A stretch of 52,003 nt of DNA from Streptomyces sp. A012304 (GTDB taxonomy: Bacteria > Actinomycetota > Actinomycetes > Streptomycetales > Streptomycetaceae), in the NCBI RefSeq assembly GCF_026008495.1, contig NZ_BQUN01000182.1, forward strand, positions 301,033-353,035, given 5' to 3'. Below are positions 8,607 to 17,340 of this stretch, in pieces (position 1 is the stretch's first letter; each line of letters opens with the position of its first letter). Made by a program: the position numbers and the translations under genes. A model generated the notes under the pieces. That model saw nothing but the letters and a program-made list of their open reading frames with translations. It did not search any database and had not been told where the DNA came from.

Positions 8607-9638
8607 TCAGGTGCTGCGGGCCACGGCCGTCGAGGTCCGCAGCACCAGCTCCGTCGCCAGTTCGATGCGTGGGGAGGCCGGCGGGCGGCCCTCGGCCGTC
8701 TGCAGCAGCACCCGGGTCGCCTCGCGCCCCAGTTCCTCGAACGGCTGGCGCACGGCGCTCAGCGGGGGGCAGGCCATGGCCGCCACCAGCGTGTCGTCGA
8801 ACGACATCACCGACAGCTCCTCGGGGACGCGCAGCCCCTGCTGCCGGGCGGCCTCCAGCACGCCGAGCGCCTGCGCGTCGCTGGCCGCGAAGACGGCCGT
8901 CGGCGGCTGCTCGGTGCGCAGCATCTGCAGGGTTGCGGCGAGCGCCTCGTCGTAGTCGAAGTCGGTGGAGCGCACGATCGCCGGGTCGTAGCCGATCCCG
9001 GCCTCCTCCAGTGCGGCCCGGTACCCGTGCAGGCGGGCCGCCCCCGCCAGCGAGTGGGAGCGGCCCGCGACCATGCCGATCCGGGTGTGACCCAGGCCGA
9101 GCAGGTGCTGCACGGCGTCCCGGGCTCCGCTCCAGTTGGTCACGCCGATGCTCGGGATCTCCGGCGACGGGGCGCTGAGCGGGTCCACCAGCACCACCGG
9201 CAGCCGCTGCTCGACGATGCGCCGCTGGTCTTCCTCGGCCAGCATCGAGATCACGATGATCAGCCCGGCCGCGCCGAGCGCCACGCTCTCCTCGAGCCAC
9301 TGCGAGATGGAACGCCGGCCGGTGGTGCCGGTCACCACGTCGACGCCGAGCTCGCCCGCCGCGTCCACGATGCCGCGTACGACCTCCAAAGTGTATGGAC
9401 CCGACAGGTCCCGGAAGACGGTGATGATCTGCCGTGGCGTCCTGTGATCGCGCTCCCACGAGCGGACGTACCCGTAGCGTGCCAGCAGTTCCTCGACCCT
9501 GGCGCGGGTCGCCGCGCCGACGTCGCGGCGCCGGTGCACCACCTTGGAGACGGTGCTGAGCGACACGCCCGCCTCCTGGGCGATGTCCGTCAGCAGTCCG
9601 TACTGCGCGTCCAGCTGTCCCTTGTCCTGTACGGTCAC
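8607..9638 (-). CDS. LacI-family transcriptional repressor
   Basis: A 343-residue LacI/GalR regulator convergent with the GH3 gene. I place the start at GTG 9638, where the purine-rich stretch GAGGACGAGGGAC precedes it; a TTG at 9671 would add 11 residues with no better ribosome site. The helix-turn-helix is LTDIAQEAGVSLSTVSKVVH (residues 16-35), followed by a type 1 periplasmic-binding-protein-like sensor domain with VMSFDD and PPLSAVRQP near the end. It is the obvious candidate to bind the three CGAAA-N3-TTTCG sites at 2836, 2938 and 12008 and to release them when the imported sugar is present. Its own upstream region lacks such a site, so strong autoregulation is not indicated. Confidence 0.9.
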   Translation of the reverse strand: MTVQDKGQLDAQYGLLTDIAQEAGVSLSTVSKVVHRRRDVGAATRARVEELLARYGYVRSWERDHRTPRQIITVFRDLSGPYTLEVVRGIVDAAGELGVDVVTGTTGRRSISQWLEESVALGAAGLIIVISMLAEEDQRRIVEQRLPVVLVDPLSAPSPEIPSIGVTNWSGARDAVQHLLGLGHTRIGMVAGRSHSLAGAARLHGYRAALEEAGIGYDPAIVRSTDFDYDEALAATLQMLRTEQPPTAVFAASDAQALGVLEAARQQGLRVPEELSVMSFDDTLVAAMACPPLSAVRQPFEELGREATRVLLQTAEGRPPASPRIELATELVLRTSTAVARST

Positions 9639-9681
9639 GTCCCTCGTCCTCGCCCTGGAGTCCCGCCGCAAGCCAACAGCA

Positions 9682-9715
9682 CCGGGCGCCGGAGGGACAA
9701 CCCTCCGGCGCCCGG
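9682..9715 (-). terminator. Strong hairpin between the GH93 gene and lacI
   Basis: CCGGGCGCCGGAGGG (9682-9696) pairs perfectly over 15 bp with CCCTCCGGCGCCCGG (9701-9715) around an ACAA loop. It lies 10 nt after the stop of the minus-strand arabinanase gene and should keep its transcript out of lacI. Confidence 0.8.
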
Positions 9716-9725
9716 CGGCACGGAT

Positions 9726-11921
9726 TCAGTTCCGGCTCCACCTCTGGGTGGCGTTGCCGAGAGCCGTCCACAGCTGCACCTTCGACCCGTTGGCCGTCGC
9801 CCAGCCGGCGACGTCCATGGCGAGGCCGTTGGAGCGGTTGACGACGGATCCGTCGAGGCGGAACCACCACTTCTGGCTGGACTTGCCGTTGCAGGGCCAC
9901 AGGATCAACTGGGTGCCCGGGGTGGTGCCGTCACCGGCCGCGGCGAGGCAGTTGCCGAGGACACGCAGCTCGCCCGCGTTGGTCGCGGTGATCGTCTGGT
10001 TCTGGTTGCCGACGCAGTCCCAGATCTGCACCTGCACGCCCGTCTGTCCGTTCGGCACGTCGAGGCAGCGGCCCGAGTTGGCGCCCTTCAGCGTGAAGGG
10101 GTTCTTGGCCGCCGGCTCCTGGACGAGCTGCCATTCCTGCGCATCGTCCGCCGCGGGGTCGCCGATCGGCGCCTGCACGGTGACGGCGCCGTTCTGCGTC
10201 GCGCCCGTCATGTACAGGCTGGTGTTCCGCACCGACCGGACCTTGTAGTACCCGTCGGTGGAGGGCACGAGGGTCCACTGCTTGTCGGTGGCGTTGTCGT
10301 CGACCCACTGGGCGAGGCGCTGTCCGGCCGTCGCGCTGCCGGTCCAGATGCCGGCCGCGCGGCCGCCGGCCTTGTTGAGCAGGGTCACGTCGGAGCCCTT
10401 GTCCGTGAGGTGCCAGCGCTGTGTGTCGTCGGACGTGTCCCGGGCTCTGAGGACGAGGTCGGGGACGTCGCCGGTGAGGTCCGCGTCCTGTGTCTTGCCG
10501 GCGGCGGGGGCGAGGGCCTGGCCGGTCAGGCGGTTGACCAGGGTGTAGTAGGCGCCGTCGGAGTGGCCGAGGTCGACCTCGCCGTAGCGCACGGGACCGA
10601 CGCTGTTGCCGCTCCAGGATGCCTGGAGGATGAGGACACGACCGGTGCCCTCGACGTACTGCAGGTTGCGGCTGTATCCGGCGGGCAGCGTCGTCCGGTA
10701 CTCCTTCCAGGTGCCGTCGCTGCGGCCGGACTCGTTCACCCACACGTTGCCGCTGCCGGAGGCGTTGTACACGATCCGCCCGTCCGGCATCGGCAGCAGC
10801 ACCGGGCTGCCGCCGGTGGCGAGGGTGTGGCCGCCCGCAGGCACGGGCAGGTCGGTGATCGGGTGGTCGGGGGCCGCGTAGAACTTCAGCGGATCGTCCG
10901 CGATCCTGTAGCGGACGTCGGTGCCGCCGCCCCAGTACTCGTACGTCATGATCCATTTGCCGTCGGTGGTCGGCGCGACCGTCGTCATGCCGGGGCGTCC
11001 GCCGCCGATCTCCGTCTTGCCGTTGCCCCGGTCCACGGTGAGGCCGGGCACATCGACGACCGGCCGGCTCCAGGACGTGCTGCCGCCGTCCCACGTCCGG
11101 TGCACGAGGACCTGGCCGCCGGAGTCCGGCGCCGTGGCGTTGTCCGGGTCCGGGGTCGGCACGCCGGTGCTCGTGTCGTAGCCGAGGTAGTCGTTCTCGT
11201 CGGAGTAGTAGGCGATGAGCTTGCCGCCGCGGGCGAGCAGGTGCGGCTCCCATATCGGGTCGACCTGTGCCGCGGTGTTGGCCTGCGACACCCGGCCGAT
11301 GCTTCCCGCGCTGCCGCCCTGCCAGCCGCCGGCGGCGATGATGTTCTCGAAGCTCCAGGTGGTGCCGTCGTCGGTGCTGGCGTACAGGGCGAGCGCCACG
11401 TCCTTGCGGTCGCCGTCACCGGTCGGTGTCCACGTCGGATCGGCGGCCTTCTGCTCCCGGTAGTAGGAGTCGTCGCCCGAGACGATGCTCGCGAGCAGCA
11501 GGGTGCCGGCCTTCAGATCACCGACGTCCTGCGGGAGCACGTACGGGTACGCGTTGGTCCAGTTGCTCGTGTACTTGGCGTACTGCGGGTCGCCGGACAG
11601 GGCGGCCGGAGGCTTCACGTCGGCCAGCTTCTGCCAGGTCGTGCCGTCGTCGTCACTCTTGTAGACGGGGAGCGTCTGTCCCACCGGGTCGGTCTGGCTG
11701 TTCTCGAACGTCGCCACGATCCGGCCGCTCGGAAGCTGCGCCGACTTCGGGTAGAGGACGCAGGGATTCTTGTTGCACGCGGCGGGATTGTCCGCCACGT
11801 ACACATTCGACGGGGTCGGCTGATAGGCCGCCGCACTCTCCGCGGAGGCGACGGCGAATGCCACGCCGACACCTATGGCTGTCGCTACCGAGAGAGCTCT
11901 CCGGGCCAGTGGTTTTCTCAT
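9726..11921 (-). CDS. Secreted GH93-like exo-arabinanase (sialidase fold) with ricin-type domains
   Basis: A 731-residue secreted enzyme. The ATG at 11921 follows GAAGGAAACGC and opens a signal peptide (MRKPLARRALSVATAIGVGV..AESAAA). Residues ~36-440 form a sialidase-type beta-propeller with Asp-box motifs SDDDGTTW (~89) and STDDGTTW (~182). Glu225 in WEPHLL and Glu328 in GRPGMTT...MTYEYW sit in motifs I associate with the acid/base and nucleophile of GH93 exo-alpha-1,5-L-arabinanases. The C-terminal ~290 residues hold two ricin-like (CBM13) lectin modules; the last includes GRCLDVPNGQ. The divergent promoter region carries LacI site 3 at 12008, 87 nt from the start. The alternative is another sialidase-fold hydrolase; GH33 is less likely because I do not see its Arg triad. 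Confidence 0.8.
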   Translation of the reverse strand: MRKPLARRALSVATAIGVGVAFAVASAESAAAYQPTPSNVYVADNPAACNKNPCVLYPKSAQLPSGRIVATFENSQTDPVGQTLPVYKSDDDGTTWQKLADVKPPAALSGDPQYAKYTSNWTNAYPYVLPQDVGDLKAGTLLLASIVSGDDSYYREQKAADPTWTPTGDGDRKDVALALYASTDDGTTWSFENIIAAGGWQGGSAGSIGRVSQANTAAQVDPIWEPHLLARGGKLIAYYSDENDYLGYDTSTGVPTPDPDNATAPDSGGQVLVHRTWDGGSTSWSRPVVDVPGLTVDRGNGKTEIGGGRPGMTTVAPTTDGKWIMTYEYWGGGTDVRYRIADDPLKFYAAPDHPITDLPVPAGGHTLATGGSPVLLPMPDGRIVYNASGSGNVWVNESGRSDGTWKEYRTTLPAGYSRNLQYVEGTGRVLILQASWSGNSVGPVRYGEVDLGHSDGAYYTLVNRLTGQALAPAAGKTQDADLTGDVPDLVLRARDTSDDTQRWHLTDKGSDVTLLNKAGGRAAGIWTGSATAGQRLAQWVDDNATDKQWTLVPSTDGYYKVRSVRNTSLYMTGATQNGAVTVQAPIGDPAADDAQEWQLVQEPAAKNPFTLKGANSGRCLDVPNGQTGVQVQIWDCVGNQNQTITATNAGELRVLGNCLAAAGDGTTPGTQLILWPCNGKSSQKWWFRLDGSVVNRSNGLAMDVAGWATANGSKVQLWTALGNATQRWSRN

Positions 11922-12007
11922 TGCGTTTCCTTCGAACGTGGCGACGTTCGGCAATTGCCTTCCGGGCAGTATTGGGACGCGGTGCCGCCGTGTCACGGGC
12001 GCGTTTC

Positions 12008-12020
12008 CGAAAGACTTTCG
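12008..12020. promoter_or_regulatory. Putative LacI-family operator 3 (divergent GH93 / GH106-like promoter)
   Basis: CGAAA-GAC-TTTCG, with flanks matching operator 1 (TTC before, TGACCGG after). It lies between two divergent secreted glycosidase genes and could control both. The rest of the 325-nt gap (11922-12246) shows no gene. Confidence 0.65.
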
Positions 12021-12246
12021 TGACCGGTGGTCATGCCCTGGCGTTCGGGGCGCGCCTGGTCCCTCGTCGGCGTATTGGCTCCCACTGACTGGAACCACCT
12101 CACGGGCAGCCACCTTCCGGCGTCCACACTGACGGTTGCCACGTCCGTCGCCCCGGCGGTAGCCGCAGGCGGGCGGCGAACTCTGCGGCTGGGCGCCTGG
12201 ATTGCATTGCTTGGTGTCTGCCGCCTTTCCTCTTCAGGAGCCCCTC

Positions 12247-14619
12247 ATGTCTCCCTTGTCCCGCAGGCAGCTGTGCGCCGACGCCCTGCTGCTCGCCGCG
12301 GCACCGGCGGTGCTCGCCTCGACGTCCGGCGTCGCGTCGGCAGCGCCGTCCCCGCACACGCTCCCGCCCTTCGCGCGGGCCTTCGCCTCACCGCCGGCCG
12401 AGGCCCGGCCGAAGATCCGCTACTGGTGGCCGTGCGCGGACATCGCCCCCGAAGTGATCGCCCCGGAGATCCGGGCGATGGCCGAGCAGGGCTTCGGTGC
12501 CGCTGAGATCCAGTGCATGTTCGCCTTCACCGATCCCAGGACGACCGGCTGGGGCAGCCCGGCCCTCACCTCCCGGCTCCAGCAGGCCGTTGCGGCGGGC
12601 AGGAAGTACGGCGTGCGCATCGATCTGACCCTGGGCCCCGCGTGGCCACTGGTGGTGCCCGGTGTCACGCCGGACTCTCGCGCGGCCGCCCAGGAGATCG
12701 TGTACGGCCGCACAGAGGTCTCGGGTGGGGCCACCTACAGCGGGCCGGTGCCGGCCGGACCCGCCCCGCACTCCGGAGTGACCCGGCAGACGCTGGTGGC
12801 CGTGCACGCGGTGCGCCACGTCGGCAGCCCCACCGCGAAGCCCGTACGCCTGGAACGCAAGTCCCTGGTCGATCTCACCGGATCCGTGCGCGACGGAAAC
12901 CTCTCCTGGACGGCGCCGTCCGGCGGGGACTGGCTGGTGATCGGCTACTGGCAGCGCGGCACCGGCCAGGCATCCGTGACCGGGCAGGCGGTGTCGGGCG
13001 AAGCAGCGTACGTCGTCGACCACTTCAGCCGGGCAGGGACCGACGCGGCCACCGGGTACTGGGACACCCACATCCTGACGCCCGCACTGCGCCGCCTCCT
13101 CAAGACCAACGGCGGCGACCTGTTCGAGGACTCCCTGGAACTGGACTCCGCGCAGCACTGGACCCCAGGTCTGCCCGACCGCTTCCGCAGCCTGTGCGGC
13201 TACTCCCTGCTCACACACCTGCCCGTGCTGTTCATCGACAGGATCCACCGGCAGTACACGCCGGTGACCGTCGACGACACACCCGATTTCGAGTTCACCG
13301 ACGTCAGCGGCGCCCGCGTCCGCGACGACTATTACCGCACCCTGACCGATCTGTACGTCACCGAACACGTACGGCCGCTCAGGGCCTGGGCGCACTCCTT
13401 GGGCCTGCGCCTGCGCGCGCAGCCCTACGGCACCACGTTCGACTCCTCGACCGTCGCCGCCGCCCTCGATGTACCCGAGACCGAAGCCCTGGGCGACGTG
13501 GCGGAATACGCGAACCCCTCCCGTTGGATGTTCGTCGGCGCCGCCCACCTCGCCGACCGGAACGTTGTCTCCTTCGAGGGCTGTGCCGCGTACGGCAGCG
13601 CCTACGCCCAGACGTGGCCCCAGATGCTGAAGCACTTCAGCGCGGCGTTCGCACACGGCGTCAACCAGGTCGTCTTCCACGGCTTCGCCACCGACCGCAC
13701 GGCCGCGAACCTGCCCTGGCCCGGGTTCTCGCCGTTCACGATGCAGGGCGGCAATGGCTTCTCCGAGGCATGGGGCCCGCGTCAGCCCACTTGGGAAGAC
13801 ACGGGCGGGATCACCGCCTGGACGGCACGCATGCAGCACGTCCTCCGGCAAGGCACCCCGGTGGTCGACCTCGTCGTCTACCGGCACCGCTACGACGCTT
13901 CCGTGCAGGTCCCGGACACCCCTGCCGACTTCACCTACGACTTCGCCGGGCCCGACCAGTTGGCCGCAACCCGGGTGAAGGGCCGCAGGCTCGCCTCCGA
14001 CGGCCCCGCCTATCGCGCGCTGGTCCTCGACCGCCAGACCACCCTGCCCGTACGGACCGCCCGGCTGCTCCTGACGCACGCACGCGAAGGGCTGCCCGTC
14101 GTCGTCATCGGCACGCCCCCGGTCCGCACTCCCGGTGCCTTCCGCTCCACTGAACAGGACGCCGAACTCGCACGCCTGGTCGAGCGGTTGCTGGCCCAGC
14201 CGTCCGTGCGCCGTGTCACCGTGGCCAGAGAACTGCCCGGTGTGCTGAAGGAGCTCGGTGTGCGGGCCTCTGCCGAGACCGCAGGCACGGGCCTGCTCAC
14301 CGTGCGACGGACCCGGTCCGGCAGGGACTTCTACTACGTCCACAACCCCACGTCCGCCCCCGTCTCGGCGGAGATCTCACTGGAGGGCGGAGGACAGCCG
14401 TACATGCTCGACGCTTGGACCGGGCAGACCACGCCGCTCGGCCGGTACCGGAGGGAACACTCCCGCGTGACCGTGCCGCTCGCCCTCCCCGCCGGAGCGT
14501 CCACCGTGATCGCCCTCGACGGGGATCCCCGGCCAGCAGCACCTGGCCCTCGTCGGGCCGTTCGATGCCGGCCAGGCAGTGCAGCAAGGTGGACTTGCCC
14601 GACCCGGACGGTCCCATGA
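12247..14619 (+). CDS. GH106-like alpha-L-rhamnosidase, 3' end lost and replaced by foreign frame
   Basis: Start ATG 12247 after TTCAGGAG. The N-terminus has an RR motif (SRRQLCADALLLAAAPAVL), suggesting export by Tat. The body begins RPKIRYWWPCADIAPEVIAP, characteristic of large GH106/rhamnosidase-like proteins, and includes EDSLELDS, RAQPYGTTFDSS, SFEGCAAYGSAY and VFHGFA. Recognisable sequence ends at residue ~758 (nt ~14520). From there the frame reads antisense through an ABC ATPase gene for 32 codons to a chance stop at 14619. Family members I know usually continue for 200 or more residues (carbohydrate-binding domains), so this copy is probably truncated. Activity is uncertain. It shares a promoter region and LacI site 3 with the divergent GH93 gene. 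Confidence 0.75.
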   Translation: MSPLSRRQLCADALLLAAAPAVLASTSGVASAAPSPHTLPPFARAFASPPAEARPKIRYWWPCADIAPEVIAPEIRAMAEQGFGAAEIQCMFAFTDPRTTGWGSPALTSRLQQAVAAGRKYGVRIDLTLGPAWPLVVPGVTPDSRAAAQEIVYGRTEVSGGATYSGPVPAGPAPHSGVTRQTLVAVHAVRHVGSPTAKPVRLERKSLVDLTGSVRDGNLSWTAPSGGDWLVIGYWQRGTGQASVTGQAVSGEAAYVVDHFSRAGTDAATGYWDTHILTPALRRLLKTNGGDLFEDSLELDSAQHWTPGLPDRFRSLCGYSLLTHLPVLFIDRIHRQYTPVTVDDTPDFEFTDVSGARVRDDYYRTLTDLYVTEHVRPLRAWAHSLGLRLRAQPYGTTFDSSTVAAALDVPETEALGDVAEYANPSRWMFVGAAHLADRNVVSFEGCAAYGSAYAQTWPQMLKHFSAAFAHGVNQVVFHGFATDRTAANLPWPGFSPFTMQGGNGFSEAWGPRQPTWEDTGGITAWTARMQHVLRQGTPVVDLVVYRHRYDASVQVPDTPADFTYDFAGPDQLAATRVKGRRLASDGPAYRALVLDRQTTLPVRTARLLLTHAREGLPVVVIGTPPVRTPGAFRSTEQDAELARLVERLLAQPSVRRVTVARELPGVLKELGVRASAETAGTGLLTVRRTRSGRDFYYVHNPTSAPVSAEISLEGGGQPYMLDAWTGQTTPLGRYRREHSRVTVPLALPAGASTVIALDGDPRPAAPGPRRAVRCRPGSAARWTCPTRTVP

Positions 14620-14746
14620 CCGCCAGCGACTCGCCCGCCGAGACGGACACGTCGACACCGGCCAGGGCCCGGGTCAGGCCGTAGGACTTGGTCAGACCGA
14701 TGCCAGCCAGGACCGGGGAGGCGGTCGTCGTACGGTACGAGGTCAT
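14522..14746 (-). pseudogene. ABC transporter ATP-binding protein, N-terminal 75 codons only
   Basis: The ATG at 14746 starts an MJ0796/LolD-like ATPase: LTKSYG near residue 18 and a Walker A motif GPSGSGKST near 45, then DEGQVLLAG. It stops at about 14522, where sequence of the rhamnosidase gene begins on the other strand. Signature motif, Walker B and the FtsX-type permease that normally follows are all missing, so the exporter is dead. The junction coincides with the 10-bp palindrome GGGGATCCCC (14521-14530). Confidence 0.8.
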
Positions 14747-14838
14747 CGGGCCACGTCCACGGTGACGAGGGCCCACAGGACGAAGCGCAGCCCGGCGAGC
14801 ACCGCCAGGGCGAAGTCGAGAACGGTGAGGATCTGCAT
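14743..14838 (-). CDS. 31-residue hydrophobic peptide overlapping the ABC ATPase start
   Basis: ATG 14838 to TGA 14743-14745; the TGA overlaps the ATPase ATG (ATGA). The peptide is nearly all one membrane segment (FALAVLAGLRFVLWALVTV). The coupling suggests it was a real small gene of the exporter operon. The ribosome site is weak and I know no function. Confidence 0.45.
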   Translation of the reverse strand: MQILTVLDFALAVLAGLRFVLWALVTVDVAR

Positions 14839-14957
14839 GCCGTCGACGATCCCGCCGCAGCACCCCGCGCGTCCTCGGCCGCCGGGCCGGTACGGGGCAC
14901 CCGGCATCGGCCTGCAGGCCGACCCGTACGTCGGCCGTCCGTCCGTACCCTTTCGGC

Positions 14958-16153
14958 GTGGAACCCGATACTCCGCTCTCCCCGGCCGTCCGGCACGCCA
15001 TCACGGTCTCGCTCTGCGGGGGCCTCGCCCTGACGTGGCTGCTCGACATGGTGGCCTACTACGACCCGCAGCACCGGTGGTCGAGCTGGCTGCCCCTTGT
15101 CTACGGCCCGCTCGCCGCCGCCACGCTGCTCTTCCCCGCCCGCCGGCCGGGTCCCGAATGGCGGGCCGGCGCCGCCGCGCTGGGCTCTCTGGCCCTGACC
15201 GTGGGCCTGTTGGCGTATGCCCCGCTTTCCAGCGGCACGTGGGGCCTGCTGGAGACGGTCGCCCTGCTCATGCTGCTCACCCGGACCGCACGGCGGGTGC
15301 AACGGCCGGCCACCGCCGTGGCGCTGTCGGCGGCGCTGGCTGTCGCGGTGATCGCCCTGCCGCTGCGCGGGGGCACGGAGCATGACCAATCCGGATACTC
15401 CTTCCTCCTGACCCTCGCCGTCGGCGGGGCCGTCGGCCTGGCCTGCTACCTGCGTCTGCTGGACGCCCGCCGGGCCCGGGCCATGGACGCCGTACGCCAC
15501 AACGAACGCCTCGAACTCGCCCGCGACCTGCACGACTTCGTCGCCCACCACGTCACCGGCATCATCGTTCACGCCAACGCCGCGCTGATGATCCAGGAGA
15601 CCTCGCCGGAGCAGGTCAAGCCCCTGCTGGAGGGCATCTCCCGGGCCGGCGGCGAGACCCTGGACTCCATGCGCCGCCTGGTGCGGGTGCTGCGCGAGGA
15701 GGACCACGAGGCCGCGCGCCCGGGCGAGCTGCTGACCGAGCTGGACCGCCTGGTCGGCGCGTTCGCCGGACACGGCACCGACGCGCGACTGGACGTCGAG
15801 GACGCGGTGCGCGGGGTCCGGCTGGCCCCGGAGGTGGAGACCTCCGTCCACCGCGTGGTGCAGGAGGCGCTGACGAACGTACGCCGCCACGCCCCGGCGC
15901 CGACGTGGCCGTCCGCCTCGACCTCGACCGGCAGGGCGACCGCGACCGGCTGCGGGTGGAGGTGCGCAACACGGCACCGACGGCCCGCGCCACCGCCCCG
16001 ACAGGCGGCCGGGGCGGTTTCGGCCTGGTGGGCCTGCGCGAACGCGTCGAAGCCGTGGAAGGCACCCTCACCAGCGGCCGGACAGCGGACGGCGGCTGGA
16101 GCGTGAGCGCCGCCTTCCCGGTCCTGCCGGCTGTGGAGGGATCACCCGCATGA
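14958..16153 (+). pseudogene. NarL-type sensor histidine kinase, frameshifted near 15896
   Basis: GTG 14958 opens a kinase with about five N-terminal membrane segments and no strong ribosome site, so perhaps leaderless. The HisKA_3 phosphoacceptor block is LARDLHDFVAHHVTG (His near residue 194). The first frame reads correctly to EALTNVRRHAP and then becomes nonsense. The ATPase core (DVAVRLDLD, GGFGLVGLRERVEAVEG) continues one frame over and ends at 16153, where its TGA overlaps the response-regulator ATG. One missing G in the run at 15894-15898 explains this; restoring it gives a normal ~398-residue kinase. Either a sequencing or assembly error or a recent inactivating deletion. It sits upstream of its regulator and divergent from the truncated exporter. 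Confidence 0.85.
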
Positions 16154-16851
16154 ACGGCTCCGACGCTACGAACGGGGCGGGCGCGACCCGCACACGAGTG
16201 CTGATCGCGGACGACCAGGAAATGGTCCGCACCGGCTTCCGGCTGATCCTGGGCACCCAGCCCGACCTGCAGGTCATCGGCGAGGCCGCCGACGGCGCCG
16301 AATGCGTCGAACTCGCCCGCCGACTGCGCCCCGACGTCTGCCTCGTCGACATCCGCATGCCCAAGCTGGACGGCCTGGAGGTCACCCGCGCCCTTGCCGG
16401 GCCGGGCGTCAGCGACCCGATGCGCGTCGTCGTCGTGACCACCTTCGACCAGGACGACTACGCCTACACCGCCCTGCGCAACGGCGCCTGCGGCTTCTTG
16501 TTGAAGGACGCCGGATCCACCTTTCTGATCGAGGCCGTACGATCCGCCGCCCGCGGCGACGCCCTGGTCTCCCCCGCCGTCACCGTCCGCCTCCTCAAGC
16601 ACCTCGCCGGACAGCAGCCCGCACCAGCCACCCCGCATCCGCTCTCCGAGCGGGAAATGGACGTCGTACGCCTGCTCGCGGTGGGCCGCACCAACCAGGA
16701 GATCTGCGACGAGCTGTACCTCTCCCTGGGCACGGTGAAGACCCACCTGGCCAACATCAAGGACAAGCTGGGCGTCCGCAATCGCGTCGAGATCGCCGCG
16801 TGGGCCTGGGACACCGGCCGCGTACGCGACCGCCAGGCACCGCCCGCCTGA
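16150..16851 (+). CDS. NarL/LuxR-type response regulator
   Basis: A 233-residue regulator coupled to the kinase by an ATGA overlap. The receiver domain has the acidic pocket IADDQE, the phosphorylation site CLVDIRMPKLDG (Asp61 region) and VVVTTFD; the switch lysine is in LLKDAG. The C-terminal helix-turn-helix is PLSEREMDVVRLLAVGRTNQ through GTVKTHLANIKDKLGVRNR. It probably controlled the neighbouring exporter, which is now broken, so its present targets are unknown. Confidence 0.9.
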   Translation: MNGSDATNGAGATRTRVLIADDQEMVRTGFRLILGTQPDLQVIGEAADGAECVELARRLRPDVCLVDIRMPKLDGLEVTRALAGPGVSDPMRVVVVTTFDQDDYAYTALRNGACGFLLKDAGSTFLIEAVRSAARGDALVSPAVTVRLLKHLAGQQPAPATPHPLSEREMDVVRLLAVGRTNQEICDELYLSLGTVKTHLANIKDKLGVRNRVEIAAWAWDTGRVRDRQAPPA

Positions 16852-16858
16852 CCGGGCC

Positions 16859-16880
16859 GGGTCGGCCCGCGGGCCGACCC
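16859..16880 (+). terminator. Hairpin after the response regulator
   Basis: GGGTCGGCCC (16859-16868) and GGGCCGACCC (16871-16880) form a perfect 10-bp stem eight nucleotides after the stop. The 2-nt spacer means that the loop must open the last pairs. Confidence 0.65.
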
Positions 16881-16983
16881 CGGGCGGCCATCTTCGGCTC
16901 GCAGGCCGAAGCGTCAGGGCCGCGCGGCGAGCCACGCTCCTCAGGAAACGCCACTCAAGCGAGCGCCCCCCGAGGAGAAGATC

Positions 16984-17331
16984 ATGAAGTACGTCGCCGT
17001 GTCCCTGACCGCCGCCACCGCCGTGGCCGTCGGCGGCCTGGTCGTGGCCGTACCCCGGCTGCTGAGCACCGAGGCGACCAGCACCGTCGACGCGACGGCC
17101 ACCGTGTCTCGAACGGAGGTCGAGAAGCAGGTCCGTGAGCACTACGCCCTGCCGCTGGTGCAGGAGAAGCCGCGGGCGGTCAGCTGCGCCGGAGATCTGA
17201 AGGCACAGCAGCGTGCCATGGTCGACTGCACGGTGACGTCCAAGGACGGAAAGAAGCAGCAGATCGTGGTGAACGTGACCAAGGTCGAGGGGAACGAGGT
17301 CTCCTACGACTACGTGGCGCTGAGCGACTAG
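16984..17331 (+). CDS. DUF4333-type small exported protein
   Basis: A 115-residue protein with a strong ribosome site (CGAGGAGAAG, 16971-16980). Residues 1-28 are an N-terminal membrane anchor or uncleaved signal (YVAVSLTAATAVAVGGLVV). The remainder shows the small DUF4333 pattern: a conserved Cys in VSCAGDL near residue 70 and a second in VDCTVTSKDG near 81, probably disulfide-bonded outside the cell. Function unknown. It lies between two hairpins and appears to be a single-gene unit. Confidence 0.75.
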   Translation: MKYVAVSLTAATAVAVGGLVVAVPRLLSTEATSTVDATATVSRTEVEKQVREHYALPLVQEKPRAVSCAGDLKAQQRAMVDCTVTSKDGKKQQIVVNVTKVEGNEVSYDYVALSD

Positions 17332-17340
17332 GTTGCTCTG

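Noticed and set aside
9027..12023. A 998-codon plus-strand open frame
   Set aside because: Antisense of the lacI and GH93 genes; composition is Gly/Ala/Arg/Val-rich without family motifs.
14521..14530. GGGGATCCCC as a cloning or vector junction
   Set aside because: Both sides are ordinary Streptomyces-like genes with no vector sequence; a natural deletion is as likely. Long reads would decide.
12247..14619. The polysaccharide locus as a secondary-metabolite cluster
   Set aside because: All enzymes are glycosidases, transporters and regulators; there are no PKS, NRPS, terpene or RiPP genes.
15890..15905. Programmed ribosomal frameshift in the histidine kinase
   Set aside because: No slippery heptamer or downstream structure is apparent, and NarL-type kinases are not known to use one; a missing base is simpler.
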